The translations under genes and the position numbers were made by a program. A stretch of 64,000 bases of DNA, from contig JAUMTW010000005.1 in NCBI GenBank assembly GCA_030531005.1, positions 159,105-223,104 on the forward strand, read 5' to 3'. The notes under the pieces are model-generated. The model was not told where the DNA came from. It saw nothing but the letters and a program-made list of their open reading frames with translations, and made no database searches. The DNA is from Corynebacterium sp. Its GTDB lineage: Bacteria; Actinomycetota; Actinomycetes; Mycobacteriales; Mycobacteriaceae. This document shows positions 25,839 through 35,749 of this stretch, one piece after another. Position 1 is the stretch's first letter. Each line of letters opens with the position of its first letter.

Positions 25839-26735
25839 CTAATCGGTGCTACTTTCCTGGGCATTCTTCCAGGAGCGCACAATCAAATCAGCAAAGACGA
25901 CATCACCGAGCCCAGAGCCTAAATTCTGTACGAGCACGCGGCCTTGAGGGCGTGGCGCATCAAAAAAGTCTCCCGTAGCCTGGTGCGCCTGCGGGTAGCC
26001 TGCTGGGAATTTATAAGACAGTAGAGAATTGAACTGTTCTGGATCGTCAGCAAATAGGGCGCACTGTTTGGCTATATCGGACCCAACTACGGTGGCGTAG
26101 TCGATTGGCAATAGGGATGCATCTGGGCGCAACCGTGCAAGGTCGAGTTCGTAGCCACTTGCCCCAAAGGCAAGTCCGCTGACGATAATTTTGTGCGAAT
26201 AGATCTCGTCATGGTCAATAGGAGTAATTGTGAGGTCGGGGGTGTGGGTCGCAGCCCATTGCTGTAATTCACTGACTGCAGCTGGGCGCCGGCCCCAGAC
26301 GAACATGGTGTGATACCCCAGGGTTTCGAAGATCTGGGCATGGCTGCGCGCTTGCACTCCTGTGCCCATAAACACTGCCCTGTGTGCGTCTGGTTCAAGG
26401 CGGCGCAAGCTGGCACCGGTGACGGCCGCTGTGCGTAATCCAGTAACACCGGTGCCGGCAATCATAGCGGTGGTGTGTCCGCTGTGGGGATCATCGAGGA
26501 GTATGTTGGCCTCAATGCTGGCGGCAATTTTGACCCACTTCATACCAAGTAGGTTCTTTGCCGGCCAAGCTGCGGGCATCGCATTAGCAAAGCCGCTGGG
26601 GAAGGTCACTTGATTTTTGGGGGTAACACTTGCTGCACCTGTGGCAATAGCGCGCAGTGCTTCATCCATGGCATCAATCGCGGTAGCTGGGCTGGGCATA
26701 TGCTGGGCAACGGTGGCTTCATCCAAAACAATCAT
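25839..26735 (-). CDS. Ornithine cyclodeaminase / mu-crystallin family NAD(P)-dependent enzyme
   Basis: A 298-residue protein of the OCD family. The N-terminal substrate half (MIVLDEATVAQHMPS) precedes a Rossmann fold whose nucleotide loop is VFMGTGVQARSHAQIF near residue 140, the GxGxQA form typical of this family. Members deaminate ornithine to proline, reduce cyclic imines, or, as SbnB, act in siderophore precursor synthesis; the substrate here cannot be assigned. The gene stands alone and ends at the border of the decayed region. Confidence 0.88.
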   Translation of the reverse strand: MIVLDEATVAQHMPSPATAIDAMDEALRAIATGAASVTPKNQVTFPSGFANAMPAAWPAKNLLGMKWVKIAASIEANILLDDPHSGHTTAMIAGTGVTGLRTAAVTGASLRRLEPDAHRAVFMGTGVQARSHAQIFETLGYHTMFVWGRRPAAVSELQQWAATHTPDLTITPIDHDEIYSHKIIVSGLAFGASGYELDLARLRPDASLLPIDYATVVGSDIAKQCALFADDPEQFNSLLSYKFPAGYPQAHQATGDFFDAPRPQGRVLVQNLGSGLGDVVFADLIVRSWKNAQESSTD

Positions 26736-26898
26736 GCCATCTACTCTAGGTCACAATGGGATTTAGCAGGTGTGAGGCGGGTTGTGCGCGGAGACTATTA
26801 AGGGGGCAGAAACGCAGAAAAGGGCAGCACCTGAACGTTTCAAGTGCTACCCATACAGTCTGCAGTGCAATCCCGGAAAACTGCAACAGAGTCAGAAG

Positions 26899-27567
26899 CT
26901 AGTTCGGAGTATCAGTGAGCGGAGTAAAGTTATTTTCCACGAAATCTACTGAGTCGCGAAAAACTCGCTGAAAAATCTCGACATCAAAGCTTCCATGCGG
27001 ACCAAAGTGTGCAGGAGTCAGCGGGAAACAAGCGGGTGGTTCATCGCTGGCAATGATGACAGCATAGCGAGAGGTTGCAAATGCAATCTCCAGGGTCATA
27101 CTGGCCAGTTGCGGATTAAGTTCAATCCCAGTGTGTTGTTTCGTGGCCGTGATGAACCCGGTGATCATCTGGTCCGCGAGGCTCTCGTGCAGACTAACAA
27201 TGGCTTCAGTGGTGAGTACCGAAGTTAGGTTGGTGATGCCAATCACTCTGGCCGGAGTGAGGTTCGGATTGCTGGGTTTAGTGAGTAATAGTTCCAGGCT
27301 GTGAGCAGCTACTTCTAGCGGATTAGTTGCTGAGGTCACCTTCGCGAAGCCATCAACTATTTCCTGACAGAGTTGCTCAGTGAAGAAAATGAGCGCATCC
27401 TCGCGGGAGTCGAAGTAGTTGTGGAAAGTGCGCGGGGAAACCTCAGCGCGGGTGGTGATGGTTTGGATAGTTGCTGCCTCAGGTCCACCTTCATTGATGA
27501 GGTCCACAGTGGAGACTGCTAAGCGCAGCCGGGTGCGCTGTTTCTTCTCTTCACGAAACGTTGCCAT
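26899..27567 (-). CDS. TetR-family repressor of the adjacent MMPL exporter
   Basis: A 222-residue TetR-type regulator. The N-terminal helix-turn-helix is clear: TIQTITTRAEVSPRTFHNYF at residues about 34-53. The ligand-binding C-terminal domain is unassigned. It starts 10 bases after the MMPL gene ends on the same strand, so exporter and regulator share a transcript, suggesting autoregulated efflux. A perfect TGCATT-N3-AATGCA palindrome upstream of the MMPL gene (30076-30090) is a plausible operator. Confidence 0.9.
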   Translation of the reverse strand: MATFREEKKQRTRLRLAVSTVDLINEGGPEAATIQTITTRAEVSPRTFHNYFDSREDALIFFTEQLCQEIVDGFAKVTSATNPLEVAAHSLELLLTKPSNPNLTPARVIGITNLTSVLTTEAIVSLHESLADQMITGFITATKQHTGIELNPQLASMTLEIAFATSRYAVIIASDEPPACFPLTPAHFGPHGSFDVEIFQRVFRDSVDFVENNFTPLTDTPN

Positions 27568-27577
27568 GATTCACACT

Positions 27578-30028
27578 CTAGTCTTTAGCTGCACTATCTG
27601 GGGAGTTTTGCGCGTCTTCGCCCTTGTCTCTACCAGTGTTATTTTCGCTGCTGGCATCTGCTTTGGTGTCATCGCTGTTTTCCGAATTAGCCGTTGCGAG
27701 CACTAGGGGTTCTGGGCTTTCCAGGCTCTCACCTTCGACATCCGCATGTGGGAGGATCTTGTCCAACCACTTCGGGAAGTACCAGGCGCGCTCGCCGAGT
27801 AGGAACATGGTTGCCGGGATTAAGGTCATGCGGACGAGGAATGCGTCGAAGAAAATCGCGGCAGCCAGAGCAAAACCCATCACCTTAATGAATTGCTCAT
27901 CCATGAGCATGAAGGCGGCGAATACCGAGATCATGATCAATGCTGCAGCGGTGACTACACGAGCCCCGTGCTTGAAGCCATTGGAAGTAGCATTCGCGGC
28001 AGTCTTGCCATGCGACCACCCCTCACGCATACGGGAGACCAGGAAGACTTGGTAGTCCATGGCCAGGCCGAAGATGATGCCGATCAGCATGATTGGTAAG
28101 AAGGAGATCAAAGGCTGAGTATCGGATACTAAGCCGAGGTAGCCTTCCTGCCAAATGCCAACGGTGATACCGAACGTGGCAGCAACCGAAAGGGCGAAGC
28201 CCAAGGTAGCGATCAGCGGGACCCACAGGGAACGGAAGACGATCACCAGCAAGATGAAGGCCAGGCCGATCACGATGAGCAGATAAGGGATGAGAACCTC
28301 CGACAGGCGTTCGGAGATATCATCAAAGATTGGGGTAGTACCGGTCACTACATAGCTGGCGTTGAAATCAGCAGCGTAATCAGCCTCAGCATCACGTAGG
28401 TGCTCGAGAGTTTCGGAAGTACGCTCGTCTGTTGCACCGGAATCCGGAGTGATGAGCAGCAGGGCGTGGGCGTTTTCTTCATCCATCTGGATGATTTGGG
28501 CATTCTCAACACCCTCGACATCATTCAGCGTTGTCAGTGCGCCTTGGAAGCTGAGCATGGCAGCCTGTGGATCGTCTTCCTCAGTGGTCACCATAGCCAG
28601 CATCGGAGCATTGCGGCCGGGGCCGAAGCCTTCATCAGTGAGATCGTTAGCAATGCGCTGTGGGCTACCCGCACTAGCCATGGCATCAGTTGGCATTGCC
28701 AGGCGCATCTGGGTGACAGGGATTGCTAATATGCCAAGGATCAATACCGAAACGATGGCATAGAGAGCTGGACGCTTGCGGATACGGCGGACCCAACGTA
28801 AGCCGTGTACCGGTTCTTCACGCTCTGGGTCTGGAGCCTGCAGGCGTGTAATGCGGCCACCGAAGGTATGCAGGCCAAGAGTGCCAACGAGTGCCGGTAG
28901 GAAGGTCAAAGCGACGAGGACAGCCATGAGTACTGCCCAGGCAGCAGCATAGGTCATCGCGGTTAGGAATGGAATATTCACCATGCGCAGGGCTAGCAAG
29001 GCAATAATTACGGTTGAACCTGCGAATACCACGGCAGAGCCGGCTTTGCCTAAGGCGATACCCATGAGATCAGCGCGCTGTTCGCGGGTGGTCTCACGCA
29101 TGCGGTCTTGGAGTTCTTGGGGACTAAGATCTGCACCACCAAGGAATCGCACCAATTCAGAGCGATAGCGTGCCAGGATGAACAGCGAGTAGTCGATACC
29201 TACAGCCAGGCCAATCATGGAGGCCAGGGTAGGGGTCATGGAGTTAATGGCGTTAGTGAAGTAAGTAGCTGCATAGACCCCAAGCAGGCTGATCGAAAGG
29301 CCTAAGACCGCAGTAATCAGCGGTAGGCCGGCGGTGATGAGGGCGCCGAAGGTGATGATCAAGATGATCGTGGCTACTGCCAGACCAATGAGCTCACTGG
29401 TTGCGCTAACTTCACTTGGCTGGAAGACATTGCCACCATAGGCGATGGTGTAGCCATCGGTGGCATATTCATCGACTATTTTTTCGAAGGTCTCGATATT
29501 TTCATCAGTGACATCCATAGCGGTTTCAGCATCAAAGGCGATGTCAATGGTACCGATAGTTGCGTCCGCACTTAAGGGGGTGACGGCAGCGAGGTTCGCG
29601 TCAATCTGTTCCTGGGGCACCCCTTGGGCAGTAAGTGTCTCAGTCATCTGCTGACTCATGCCTTGGGCTGCATATACCGGGTTGATGATGGATTCTGGAT
29701 CGCTAATGTCTTCGATTGCTTGGAGATCTGCAATGAAGTCATCGACGGTTTCCATCACCTCAGGGTCGGTGAGTTTCTTGCCTTCTGGTGCTTTGATAAT
29801 TACTGTGCCGGTTGCGCCATTGAGGGCATCATCCATTCCGAAGATTTCCTGAATTTCTTCATTGGTCTCAATGGACTCCATGCCTTCGATGGTGAAGGTG
29901 GTACTTGTCTGTTGGCGCATGGTGCCGAAAGCAGCCGCGAATCCAATGAGGATAATGAGCCAAGCGGCAAAGAATCGCCACTTGTGTAGGTAGGCAGTAC
30001 GCCCAACCTTGTATAGGAAATTTGCCAT
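27578..30028 (-). CDS. MMPL-family RND-type exporter
   Basis: The protein has 816 residues from ATG 30028, chosen because MANFLYKVGRTAYLHKWRFF is the natural MMPL N-terminus and aaagg lies 7 bases upstream; the frame is open for 11 more codons. It has about twelve membrane helices in two sets, each preceded by a periplasmic loop, with repeats such as MIGLAVGIDYSLFILARYRS and IIFGLAMDYQVFLVSRMREG carrying the Asp-Tyr motif of MmpL proton relay segments. The C-terminal tail of about 60 residues is acidic and disordered. Corynebacterial MMPL proteins export envelope lipids or drugs; the substrate here is unknown, and the linked TetR gene favours an inducible efflux role. Confidence 0.92.
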   Translation of the reverse strand: MANFLYKVGRTAYLHKWRFFAAWLIILIGFAAAFGTMRQQTSTTFTIEGMESIETNEEIQEIFGMDDALNGATGTVIIKAPEGKKLTDPEVMETVDDFIADLQAIEDISDPESIINPVYAAQGMSQQMTETLTAQGVPQEQIDANLAAVTPLSADATIGTIDIAFDAETAMDVTDENIETFEKIVDEYATDGYTIAYGGNVFQPSEVSATSELIGLAVATIILIITFGALITAGLPLITAVLGLSISLLGVYAATYFTNAINSMTPTLASMIGLAVGIDYSLFILARYRSELVRFLGGADLSPQELQDRMRETTREQRADLMGIALGKAGSAVVFAGSTVIIALLALRMVNIPFLTAMTYAAAWAVLMAVLVALTFLPALVGTLGLHTFGGRITRLQAPDPEREEPVHGLRWVRRIRKRPALYAIVSVLILGILAIPVTQMRLAMPTDAMASAGSPQRIANDLTDEGFGPGRNAPMLAMVTTEEDDPQAAMLSFQGALTTLNDVEGVENAQIIQMDEENAHALLLITPDSGATDERTSETLEHLRDAEADYAADFNASYVVTGTTPIFDDISERLSEVLIPYLLIVIGLAFILLVIVFRSLWVPLIATLGFALSVAATFGITVGIWQEGYLGLVSDTQPLISFLPIMLIGIIFGLAMDYQVFLVSRMREGWSHGKTAANATSNGFKHGARVVTAAALIMISVFAAFMLMDEQFIKVMGFALAAAIFFDAFLVRMTLIPATMFLLGERAWYFPKWLDKILPHADVEGESLESPEPLVLATANSENSDDTKADASSENNTGRDKGEDAQNSPDSAAKD

Positions 30029-30075
30029 TGTAAGCCTTTCTAGAGAAGAAATTACTTGCACTAATTTAGAAAAAA

Positions 30076-30090
30076 TGCATTAACAATGCA
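30076..30090. promoter_or_regulatory. Candidate TetR operator upstream of the MMPL gene
   Basis: A perfect palindrome TGCATT-AAC-AATGCA, 48 bases upstream of the exporter start. A partly related AATGC … ATTGC stretch follows at about 30112. Assignment to the linked TetR protein is inference. Confidence 0.4.
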
Positions 30091-30437
30091 AATCTGCTGG
30101 CGAGCAGTAAAAATGCTGTATCATTGCAAAAAGTCTGGGTTTTTGGATTATCTCCATTCTGGTGGGCTTATATCGCGGGCTGCTTTTGAGGTTCGCCGAT
30201 AGAGCTCCACTATTGCGGCCTCCGCACTGCGGACTTGTGCTGATGATGCCCAATTCGATCTTGATCCTTGCGACGTGTGAGAATCTCGAATAGGGGTGAA
30301 ATAATCTGGAAATACGCCGCTATCGAAGTAAAATAACCACCACAGATACACCCCAGTGCCGCGGGCTAGCGTTGCTGAAGCCTACTCTCACGCTGATGCC
30401 ACGCGGCACTGAATCAATGAAAAAACTGGGAGGATTT
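30091..30437. other. Divergent intergenic region between the MMPL exporter and lldD
   Basis: No gene is supported. It must contain the promoters of both divergent units. Confidence 0.5.
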
Positions 30438-31676
30438 ATGGCTCGAAAAGTGCGCCAACGCCGGCAATTGCCCAATGTGAAAGAACTTATTCCCTTAATG
30501 CGCTTTGGTAAGCCCGAACTCGATCGCCGGCACGCCCGCCTGCAGAAAGCTGCAGATGTCTATGACCTACGCGCAATAGCCAAACGACGAACGCCAAAGC
30601 CTGCATTCGACTATGTTGATGGGGCAGCAGTGGACGAAATCACCAAAGATCGCACTCGCGAAGCTTTTGATGAAGTAGAGTTCATCCCCACCATGCTCAA
30701 CGGCCATGGCAGCATTGACTTAGGCACCACAATCGCCGGCGGGCAAGCGGCCCTGCCAATCGGAATCGCACCAACTGGCTTCACACGCTTCATGCACACC
30801 GAAGGCGAAGATGCCGGCGCTGGTGCCGCTACAACTTTCGATATCCCCTTCAGCCTTTCCACCATGGGCACCCGCTCCCTTGAAGAAGTCGCTGCCCGCA
30901 GCGGCAAGGGACGCCGCTGGTTTCAGCTCTACCTATGGAAAGATCGCGAAGCCTCGGCAAACTTGCTACAACGCGCCAAAAGTAATGGCTTTGACACGCT
31001 GCTGGTAACGATCGATACGGCAGTCGCCGGTCAGCGCCTACGTGATGTGCGCAATGGCATGAAGATCCCGCCAGAACTCAGCCTAAAAACCGTACTGGAT
31101 GCCTCTTACCGGCCAGAATGGTGGTTCAACTTCTTAACCACCGATTCGCTCAAATTTGCCTCGCTGTCTGATACTTCCAGCGACTTGCCTTCCCTTGTCA
31201 ATGCAATGTTCGATCCGACACTGAGCTACGAGGACCTTGCCTGGATTCGAGAACATTGGGACGGCAAGCTCTTCGTCAAAGGCGTCCTAAATCCAGAAGA
31301 CGCCATAAAGATCATCGCCACCGGCGCTGATGGCTTGGTGGTTTCCTCCCACGGGGGACGACAATTAGACCGCGCACCAGTGCCGCTCCAACAACTGCCA
31401 AAGATTCGTGACGCCGTCGGTAACGATGTTGAGATCATCTACGACTCCGGAGTGATGTCCGGCAATGATGTGGCCATCGCCCTAGCACTCGGTGCAGACT
31501 TCGTACTCATTGGACGCGCCTACCTCTATGGCCTCATGGCCGGTGGGCAAGAAGGCGTGGAGCGCGTGCTCGAGCTTATGGCCCGCGAACTTGATGTCAC
31601 CTTGCACCTACTCGGTGTGAGTAGCGTTCGCGAACTAGATCGCTCAATGGTGCAGGCACCTTGGCTAGAAAGCTAA
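30438..31676 (+). CDS. lldD: FMN-dependent alpha-hydroxy-acid (L-lactate) dehydrogenase, paralogue 1
   Basis: 412 residues from ATG 30438, preceded by gggagga at good spacing; the frame runs 22 codons further upstream without a ribosome site. It has the FMN TIM-barrel signatures [42 protein letters not shown] and [19 protein letters not shown], which holds the catalytic histidine. Family members oxidise L-lactate to pyruvate and pass electrons to quinone. A close paralogue lies at 56181. No lactate permease or LldR-type regulator is adjacent, unlike the C. glutamicum lldD locus. Confidence 0.88.
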   Translation: MARKVRQRRQLPNVKELIPLMRFGKPELDRRHARLQKAADVYDLRAIAKRRTPKPAFDYVDGAAVDEITKDRTREAFDEVEFIPTMLNGHGSIDLGTTIAGGQAALPIGIAPTGFTRFMHTEGEDAGAGAATTFDIPFSLSTMGTRSLEEVAARSGKGRRWFQLYLWKDREASANLLQRAKSNGFDTLLVTIDTAVAGQRLRDVRNGMKIPPELSLKTVLDASYRPEWWFNFLTTDSLKFASLSDTSSDLPSLVNAMFDPTLSYEDLAWIREHWDGKLFVKGVLNPEDAIKIIATGADGLVVSSHGGRQLDRAPVPLQQLPKIRDAVGNDVEIIYDSGVMSGNDVAIALALGADFVLIGRAYLYGLMAGGQEGVERVLELMARELDVTLHLLGVSSVRELDRSMVQAPWLES

Positions 31677-32001
31677 GCAGCTATCGAGCGCCTTTAATCG
31701 GCTGGCTAGAGCGACTATACATGGTTATTCGGCCCGGCTCGTTTTGTGCAGCTCGTTAGGCGTGGCGCTGGGCGTGGCTGCCATCGTTAGGATACCGATC
31801 GTTGGGTGCCAGGCTATGACATCATGAACTGCTTGTGTGACTGATATGAGCGGCCATGTCCCGGGTGAATCCTAAAAAGTAGGGGGCAGGACCTTCTTCG
31901 TAGAAGAGATCCTGCCCTTTTTATTGTGGTCGAGGGATAACTGTATCGGACGGGTGGCATGCGATGCTGAGTACGCCCGGTTAGTGCCCAGTTAGAACAG
32001 C
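31677..32001. other. Intergenic region between convergent lldD and AbgT genes
   Basis: No gene; contains the terminator at 31884-31923. Confidence 0.6.
31884..31923 (+). terminator. Terminator after lldD (probably bidirectional)
   Basis: GGGCAGGA (31884-31891) pairs with TCCTGCCC (31910-31917), with an inner TCTTC/GAAGA stem, followed by tttttatt. An A-rich stretch (taaaaagt) on the other side would give a U tract on the minus strand. Confidence 0.88.
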
Positions 32002-33684
32002 CTAGAATGCGTACTCGTAAGGAGTGCCTGGGCCCAATGGAATGCCGATCCAGTACCACAAGACGAAGAAGGCGAACCAGCCAACGAGCATTGCTATGGA
32101 GTACGGCAAGGCCAGGGACATCAATGTGCCTACGCCAGCACGCTTGTAGTAACGCTGTAAGAACATTAAGGCCAAGGCGAAGTACGGGCTCATTGGGGTG
32201 ATGATGTTCGTTGGAGAATCGCCAATACGGAAGAGCATCTGGGTTACCTCCGGGGCAATACCCACATACATCATCATTGGCACAACCACCGGTGCCATCA
32301 GCGCCCATTGCGCAGAACCAGAGGTGATGAGCAGATTTAGGCCGGCCACCATCAGTACCAAGGCAGCAAAGAGCACGATATTAGGCAGGTCCCAACGTTG
32401 TAGGAGGTCAGATCCCTTAATCGCAGTCAAGATTCCGATATTGGACCACTGGAACCAAGCTAAGAACTGAGAGACCGCGAAGAAGAGTACGATCATGGGG
32501 ACCAAGGTCTTAATGCCGCGTGCCATGAACTCGGGGACATCCGCAGCAGCTTTGATGGTGCCAGCTGCTACACCATAGACCAGGCCTAAGGTGAAGAACA
32601 TCAGCGCGATTGGCACGGCTACCGCGCGAATCAACGGGCTTTCCATCGCGCCTTCGTCGCTATACAGCGGGGAGGCGGGGATGAATAGTAGCGCAAAGTA
32701 AGCCGCCAAATAGGCCAAGGTAGCCCACCCCGTAATCGCCAGCGCCCTTGATTCGGTTGCGCTTAATTGCAAATCTTCTCGGGTGACAGGGGGATTCTCG
32801 TTGGGTTCCTTGCTATTGGCATTATCGCCGCTGGTATCTTTAGGGTCTTCTGCAGGGGCATCGGCAGTGCCATCTTCGACTTTCTGGAATTGCAGCTGTG
32901 ACGTATCCAGGTCGTCGTGGTCCACGAGCTGGCGAGCTTTGTCTTTTACGAAGAATTCGGTGACGGCGGTAATGATGAGCGATAGCACGATGGTCGAGGC
33001 GATAACGAAGAAGTAGTTCGCCAGGGGGGAAACCTCGTAATCAGGGTTAACGAATTGTGCTGCCGAGGTAGAGATGCCACCTAAGAGCACGTCGGTGATA
33101 TTCAGAATCAGCGAGGCGTTAAAGCCTGCCGAAGATGCAGCGAAGGCCACCATCGCGCCGACGATAGGTGAGCGCCCTAAGGCGTGGAAGCTCATTGCAC
33201 CAATAGGAATCAGGATAACGTAGACCGCATCTGAGGCAATGGAGCCGGTTACACCAGCGATCGCCACCGCGAAGGTGAGCATTGGCGCGCTGACTTTGGA
33301 AACCATGGCGCGCACCAGGGCGCTAATCAGTCCGGCATGTTCGGCGACTGCCACACCTAGCATTACCGTAATAATTACGCCCAGCGGTGGGAAAGAAGTG
33401 AAGTTCGTGACTGCGTCGCTAAAAATCTGCTGAATACCTTCAGCAGTCAGCAGGTTTGTGACCTCGATGTTCTCTCCGGTTGCAGGATCTTCTGCGCTGA
33501 CGCCAATCCGGCTACCAATCCAGCTGAAAACTAAGACAGTAGCGCCGAGGATAACGAACAGCCAGAAGGGATCAGGCAGCCTATTGCCGATTTTCTCGAC
33601 GACTCCCAGGAAACCGCCCGGGGAATTTTTCTTGTTCGAGTCAGCCTTGGTGGGTGCAGCCTGTGTATCTTTGGTTGTGCTCAC
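32002..33684 (-). CDS. AbgT/MtrF-family transporter
   Basis: A 560-residue inner-membrane protein with about eleven to thirteen helices and the family start FLGVVEKIGNRLPDPFWLFV. Other family stretches are GSIASDAVYVILIPIGAMSF, GFNASLILNITDVLLGGIST and MVLFFAVSQFLAWFQWSNIG-like segments. A hydrophilic acidic loop of about 60 residues interrupts the middle. Members export sulfonamides or import p-aminobenzoyl-glutamate using the proton motive force; the direction here is unknown. It occupies the place upstream of ftsE where corynebacteria often carry prfB. Confidence 0.9.
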   Translation of the reverse strand: MSTTKDTQAAPTKADSNKKNSPGGFLGVVEKIGNRLPDPFWLFVILGATVLVFSWIGSRIGVSAEDPATGENIEVTNLLTAEGIQQIFSDAVTNFTSFPPLGVIITVMLGVAVAEHAGLISALVRAMVSKVSAPMLTFAVAIAGVTGSIASDAVYVILIPIGAMSFHALGRSPIVGAMVAFAASSAGFNASLILNITDVLLGGISTSAAQFVNPDYEVSPLANYFFVIASTIVLSLIITAVTEFFVKDKARQLVDHDDLDTSQLQFQKVEDGTADAPAEDPKDTSGDNANSKEPNENPPVTREDLQLSATESRALAITGWATLAYLAAYFALLFIPASPLYSDEGAMESPLIRAVAVPIALMFFTLGLVYGVAAGTIKAAADVPEFMARGIKTLVPMIVLFFAVSQFLAWFQWSNIGILTAIKGSDLLQRWDLPNIVLFAALVLMVAGLNLLITSGSAQWALMAPVVVPMMMYVGIAPEVTQMLFRIGDSPTNIITPMSPYFALALMFLQRYYKRAGVGTLMSLALPYSIAMLVGWFAFFVLWYWIGIPLGPGTPYEYAF

Positions 33685-33741
33685 AGTGCTTCCTCTCCTT
33701 ATTACAATGCTTCTAGTATTGCGGCGAGATTGACGGGGACA

Positions 33742-33769
33742 TTGTGCGCATAGCCTATCAGGCTATAGT
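33742..33769 (+). promoter_or_regulatory. Candidate promoter of ftsEX
   Basis: TTGTGC (33742-33747) and TATAGT (33764-33769) are 16 bases apart, about 85 bases upstream of the ftsE start and outside the AbgT gene. Confidence 0.4.
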
Positions 33770-33855
33770 TACTAGGGGAAGTGGAAGCACATTGGATGGT
33801 GGGCAACTAGGCAAAGTCGTTGCAATGGATATTGTTGTTTACTACTGTTACCACT

Positions 33856-34545
33856 GTGATTAAATTCGATAACGTCACTAAGTCATACAAAACCTCGACG
33901 CGACCAGCCCTGGAGAATATCACCCTGGAGATTAAAAAGGGTGAATTCGTTTTCCTGATTGGTCCCTCTGGGTCAGGCAAGTCTACATTCTTGCAATTGA
34001 TGATCCGCGAGACCAACCTCACCAGCGGAGACCTTTACTTAGAGGACTTCCACGTCAATAAGCTGCGTGGTAAGCAGATCAATAAGTTGCGCCAACACAT
34101 AGGATATGTCTTCCAGGACTTCCGCCTGCTCCAGCAAAAGAATGTTTATGACAATGTTGCCTTTGCCTTAGAAGTTATTGGGGCGAAAAAGGAGCGAATC
34201 GATCGCCTAGTGCCAGAAACGCTCGAACTTGTTGGCCTTGCTGGAAAAGAAAACCGTATGCCGAAGGAGCTCTCTGGTGGTGAGCAGCAGCGTGTGGCCA
34301 TCGCGCGTGCCTTCGTGAACCGTCCAACACTGTTGTTGGCCGATGAGCCCACCGGTAATCTCGACCCCGAGACTGCGCAGGGCATTATGATGTTGCTGAA
34401 TAAGATCAACCGCACCGGAACTACGGTGGTGATGTCCACCCACAATGCGCGTGCGGTCAACGACATGCGCCGCCGCGTTATCGAATTAAAGCTAGGAACC
34501 TTGGTGCGTGATGAGGCCCACGGTGTCTACGGCGAAAGTTTCTAG
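33856..34545 (+). CDS. ftsE: Cell-division ABC ATPase FtsE
   Basis: 229 residues from GTG 33856; I chose this because FtsE proteins begin [11 protein letters not shown], although the frame is open 12 codons further upstream. Walker A is GPSGSGKST, the signature [14 protein letters not shown], Walker [13 protein letters not shown], and the switch histidine lies in STHNARAV. It couples with FtsX at the divisome and controls peptidoglycan hydrolases. ftsX follows after 15 bases with a gaagggg ribosome site. Confidence 0.95.
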   Translation: MIKFDNVTKSYKTSTRPALENITLEIKKGEFVFLIGPSGSGKSTFLQLMIRETNLTSGDLYLEDFHVNKLRGKQINKLRQHIGYVFQDFRLLQQKNVYDNVAFALEVIGAKKERIDRLVPETLELVGLAGKENRMPKELSGGEQQRVAIARAFVNRPTLLLADEPTGNLDPETAQGIMMLLNKINRTGTTVVMSTHNARAVNDMRRRVIELKLGTLVRDEAHGVYGESF

Positions 34546-34560
34546 AAGGGGAAGATAGCA

Positions 34561-35463
34561 ATGAATTTAGGCTACATACTGCGCGAAGGCATCCGTGGAC
34601 TCAACCGCAATGTGACGATGACCATCGCTTTGGTCATCACCACGGCTATCTCTCTTGGCTTGCTTGCCACCGGATTCTTGGTCACCAAGATGACTGAGGA
34701 AACCAAGGAGATCTATTTAGATCGCGTGGAAGTCATGGTGCAGTTTAATGAAGACATCTCACGAAATGATCCCGATTGCTCTTCTGCTGAGTGCCAAGAA
34801 GTTCGTGACAAGCTCGTGAGCTCCGACAATGTAGAGTCGGTGACGTATCGCAGTCAGGCACAATCGTATGAACGCTTTGTTGAGCTCTTCCAAGATACCG
34901 ATCCACAATTGGTAGCAGAAACTTCTGAAGACGCCCTGCCAGCAGCATTGCACGTGCGCCTGGAGGATCCATTGGATGCGAGCGTCTTTGATGAGATACG
35001 CAATATGGAGCAAGTCTCGACTGTAGTAGACCAGGCAGATGACCTGAATGCTGCTACCGAAAATCTAGATTCACTGCGTAATGCCACCTTCTTATTTGCC
35101 GGTATCCAAGCAATTGCGGCAATCTTCCTCATCGCCAATATGGTGCAGTTGGCTGCCTTCCACCGCCGCGATGAAATCGCCATTATGCGTATGGTTGGTG
35201 CCTCACGTTGGTATACCCAGGCTCCATTTGTTATCGAAGCACTCTTGGCTACGGTCTTAGGTTCGTTGCTTTCCATTGGCTTGCTCTTCATGGGGAAGAA
35301 TATGGTCATCGATAAGAGCTTGGAAAGCCTATATGAATCCCAGCTCATCGCACGCATCGATGCCGCGGATATTTGGGCCGTTTCGCCAATTGTGGCGTTA
35401 ACCGGAATGCTTTTTGCCGGTATTACTGCACAGATAACGTTGCGCTGGTACGTACGTACCTAG
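34561..35463 (+). CDS. ftsX: Cell-division permease-like protein FtsX
   Basis: A 300-residue membrane protein with a first helix at about residues 20-42 (MTIALVITTAISLGLLATGF), an extracytoplasmic domain of about 130 residues with a CSSAEC pair, and three C-terminal helices; FHRRDEIAIMRMVGASRWY is the characteristic cytoplasmic loop. In actinobacteria the extracytoplasmic domain activates RipC-type hydrolases. It is downstream of ftsE in the same operon. Confidence 0.95.
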   Translation: MNLGYILREGIRGLNRNVTMTIALVITTAISLGLLATGFLVTKMTEETKEIYLDRVEVMVQFNEDISRNDPDCSSAECQEVRDKLVSSDNVESVTYRSQAQSYERFVELFQDTDPQLVAETSEDALPAALHVRLEDPLDASVFDEIRNMEQVSTVVDQADDLNAATENLDSLRNATFLFAGIQAIAAIFLIANMVQLAAFHRRDEIAIMRMVGASRWYTQAPFVIEALLATVLGSLLSIGLLFMGKNMVIDKSLESLYESQLIARIDAADIWAVSPIVALTGMLFAGITAQITLRWYVRT

Positions 35464-35531
35464 CGAGGTTTCCGGTCTTACTGTGTTGAAACGCGGTGGG
35501 AACAGGGATCGTTCCAGACGTATGTAGTGCT

Positions 35532-35570
35532 GGGGTCACTTTCTACAAACTGTGGAAGGTGGCCCCTTTC
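35532..35570 (+). terminator. Likely terminator of ftsEX
   Basis: GGGGTCACTTTC (35532-35543) pairs with GAAGGTGGCCCC (35555-35566), two G-T pairs, followed by tttc. A TATACT -10-like box at 35657-35662 then leads to smpB. Confidence 0.6.
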
Positions 35571-35749
35571 GCTTGCTGTAGATAACCTGTGTTTTTGGGG
35601 CGCTTGCACTAGTTGTTGCAGTAGTTGAGGCGAGTCTTTTGCTGCTCTAAAGTAGCTATACTTGGATAGTTGCGGTGGGTGCGCATACAACGCGCATGAC
35701 ATCAGTAACCGATTAAGCGTAAGTAATATTAGTAATAAAGGAAATAATT

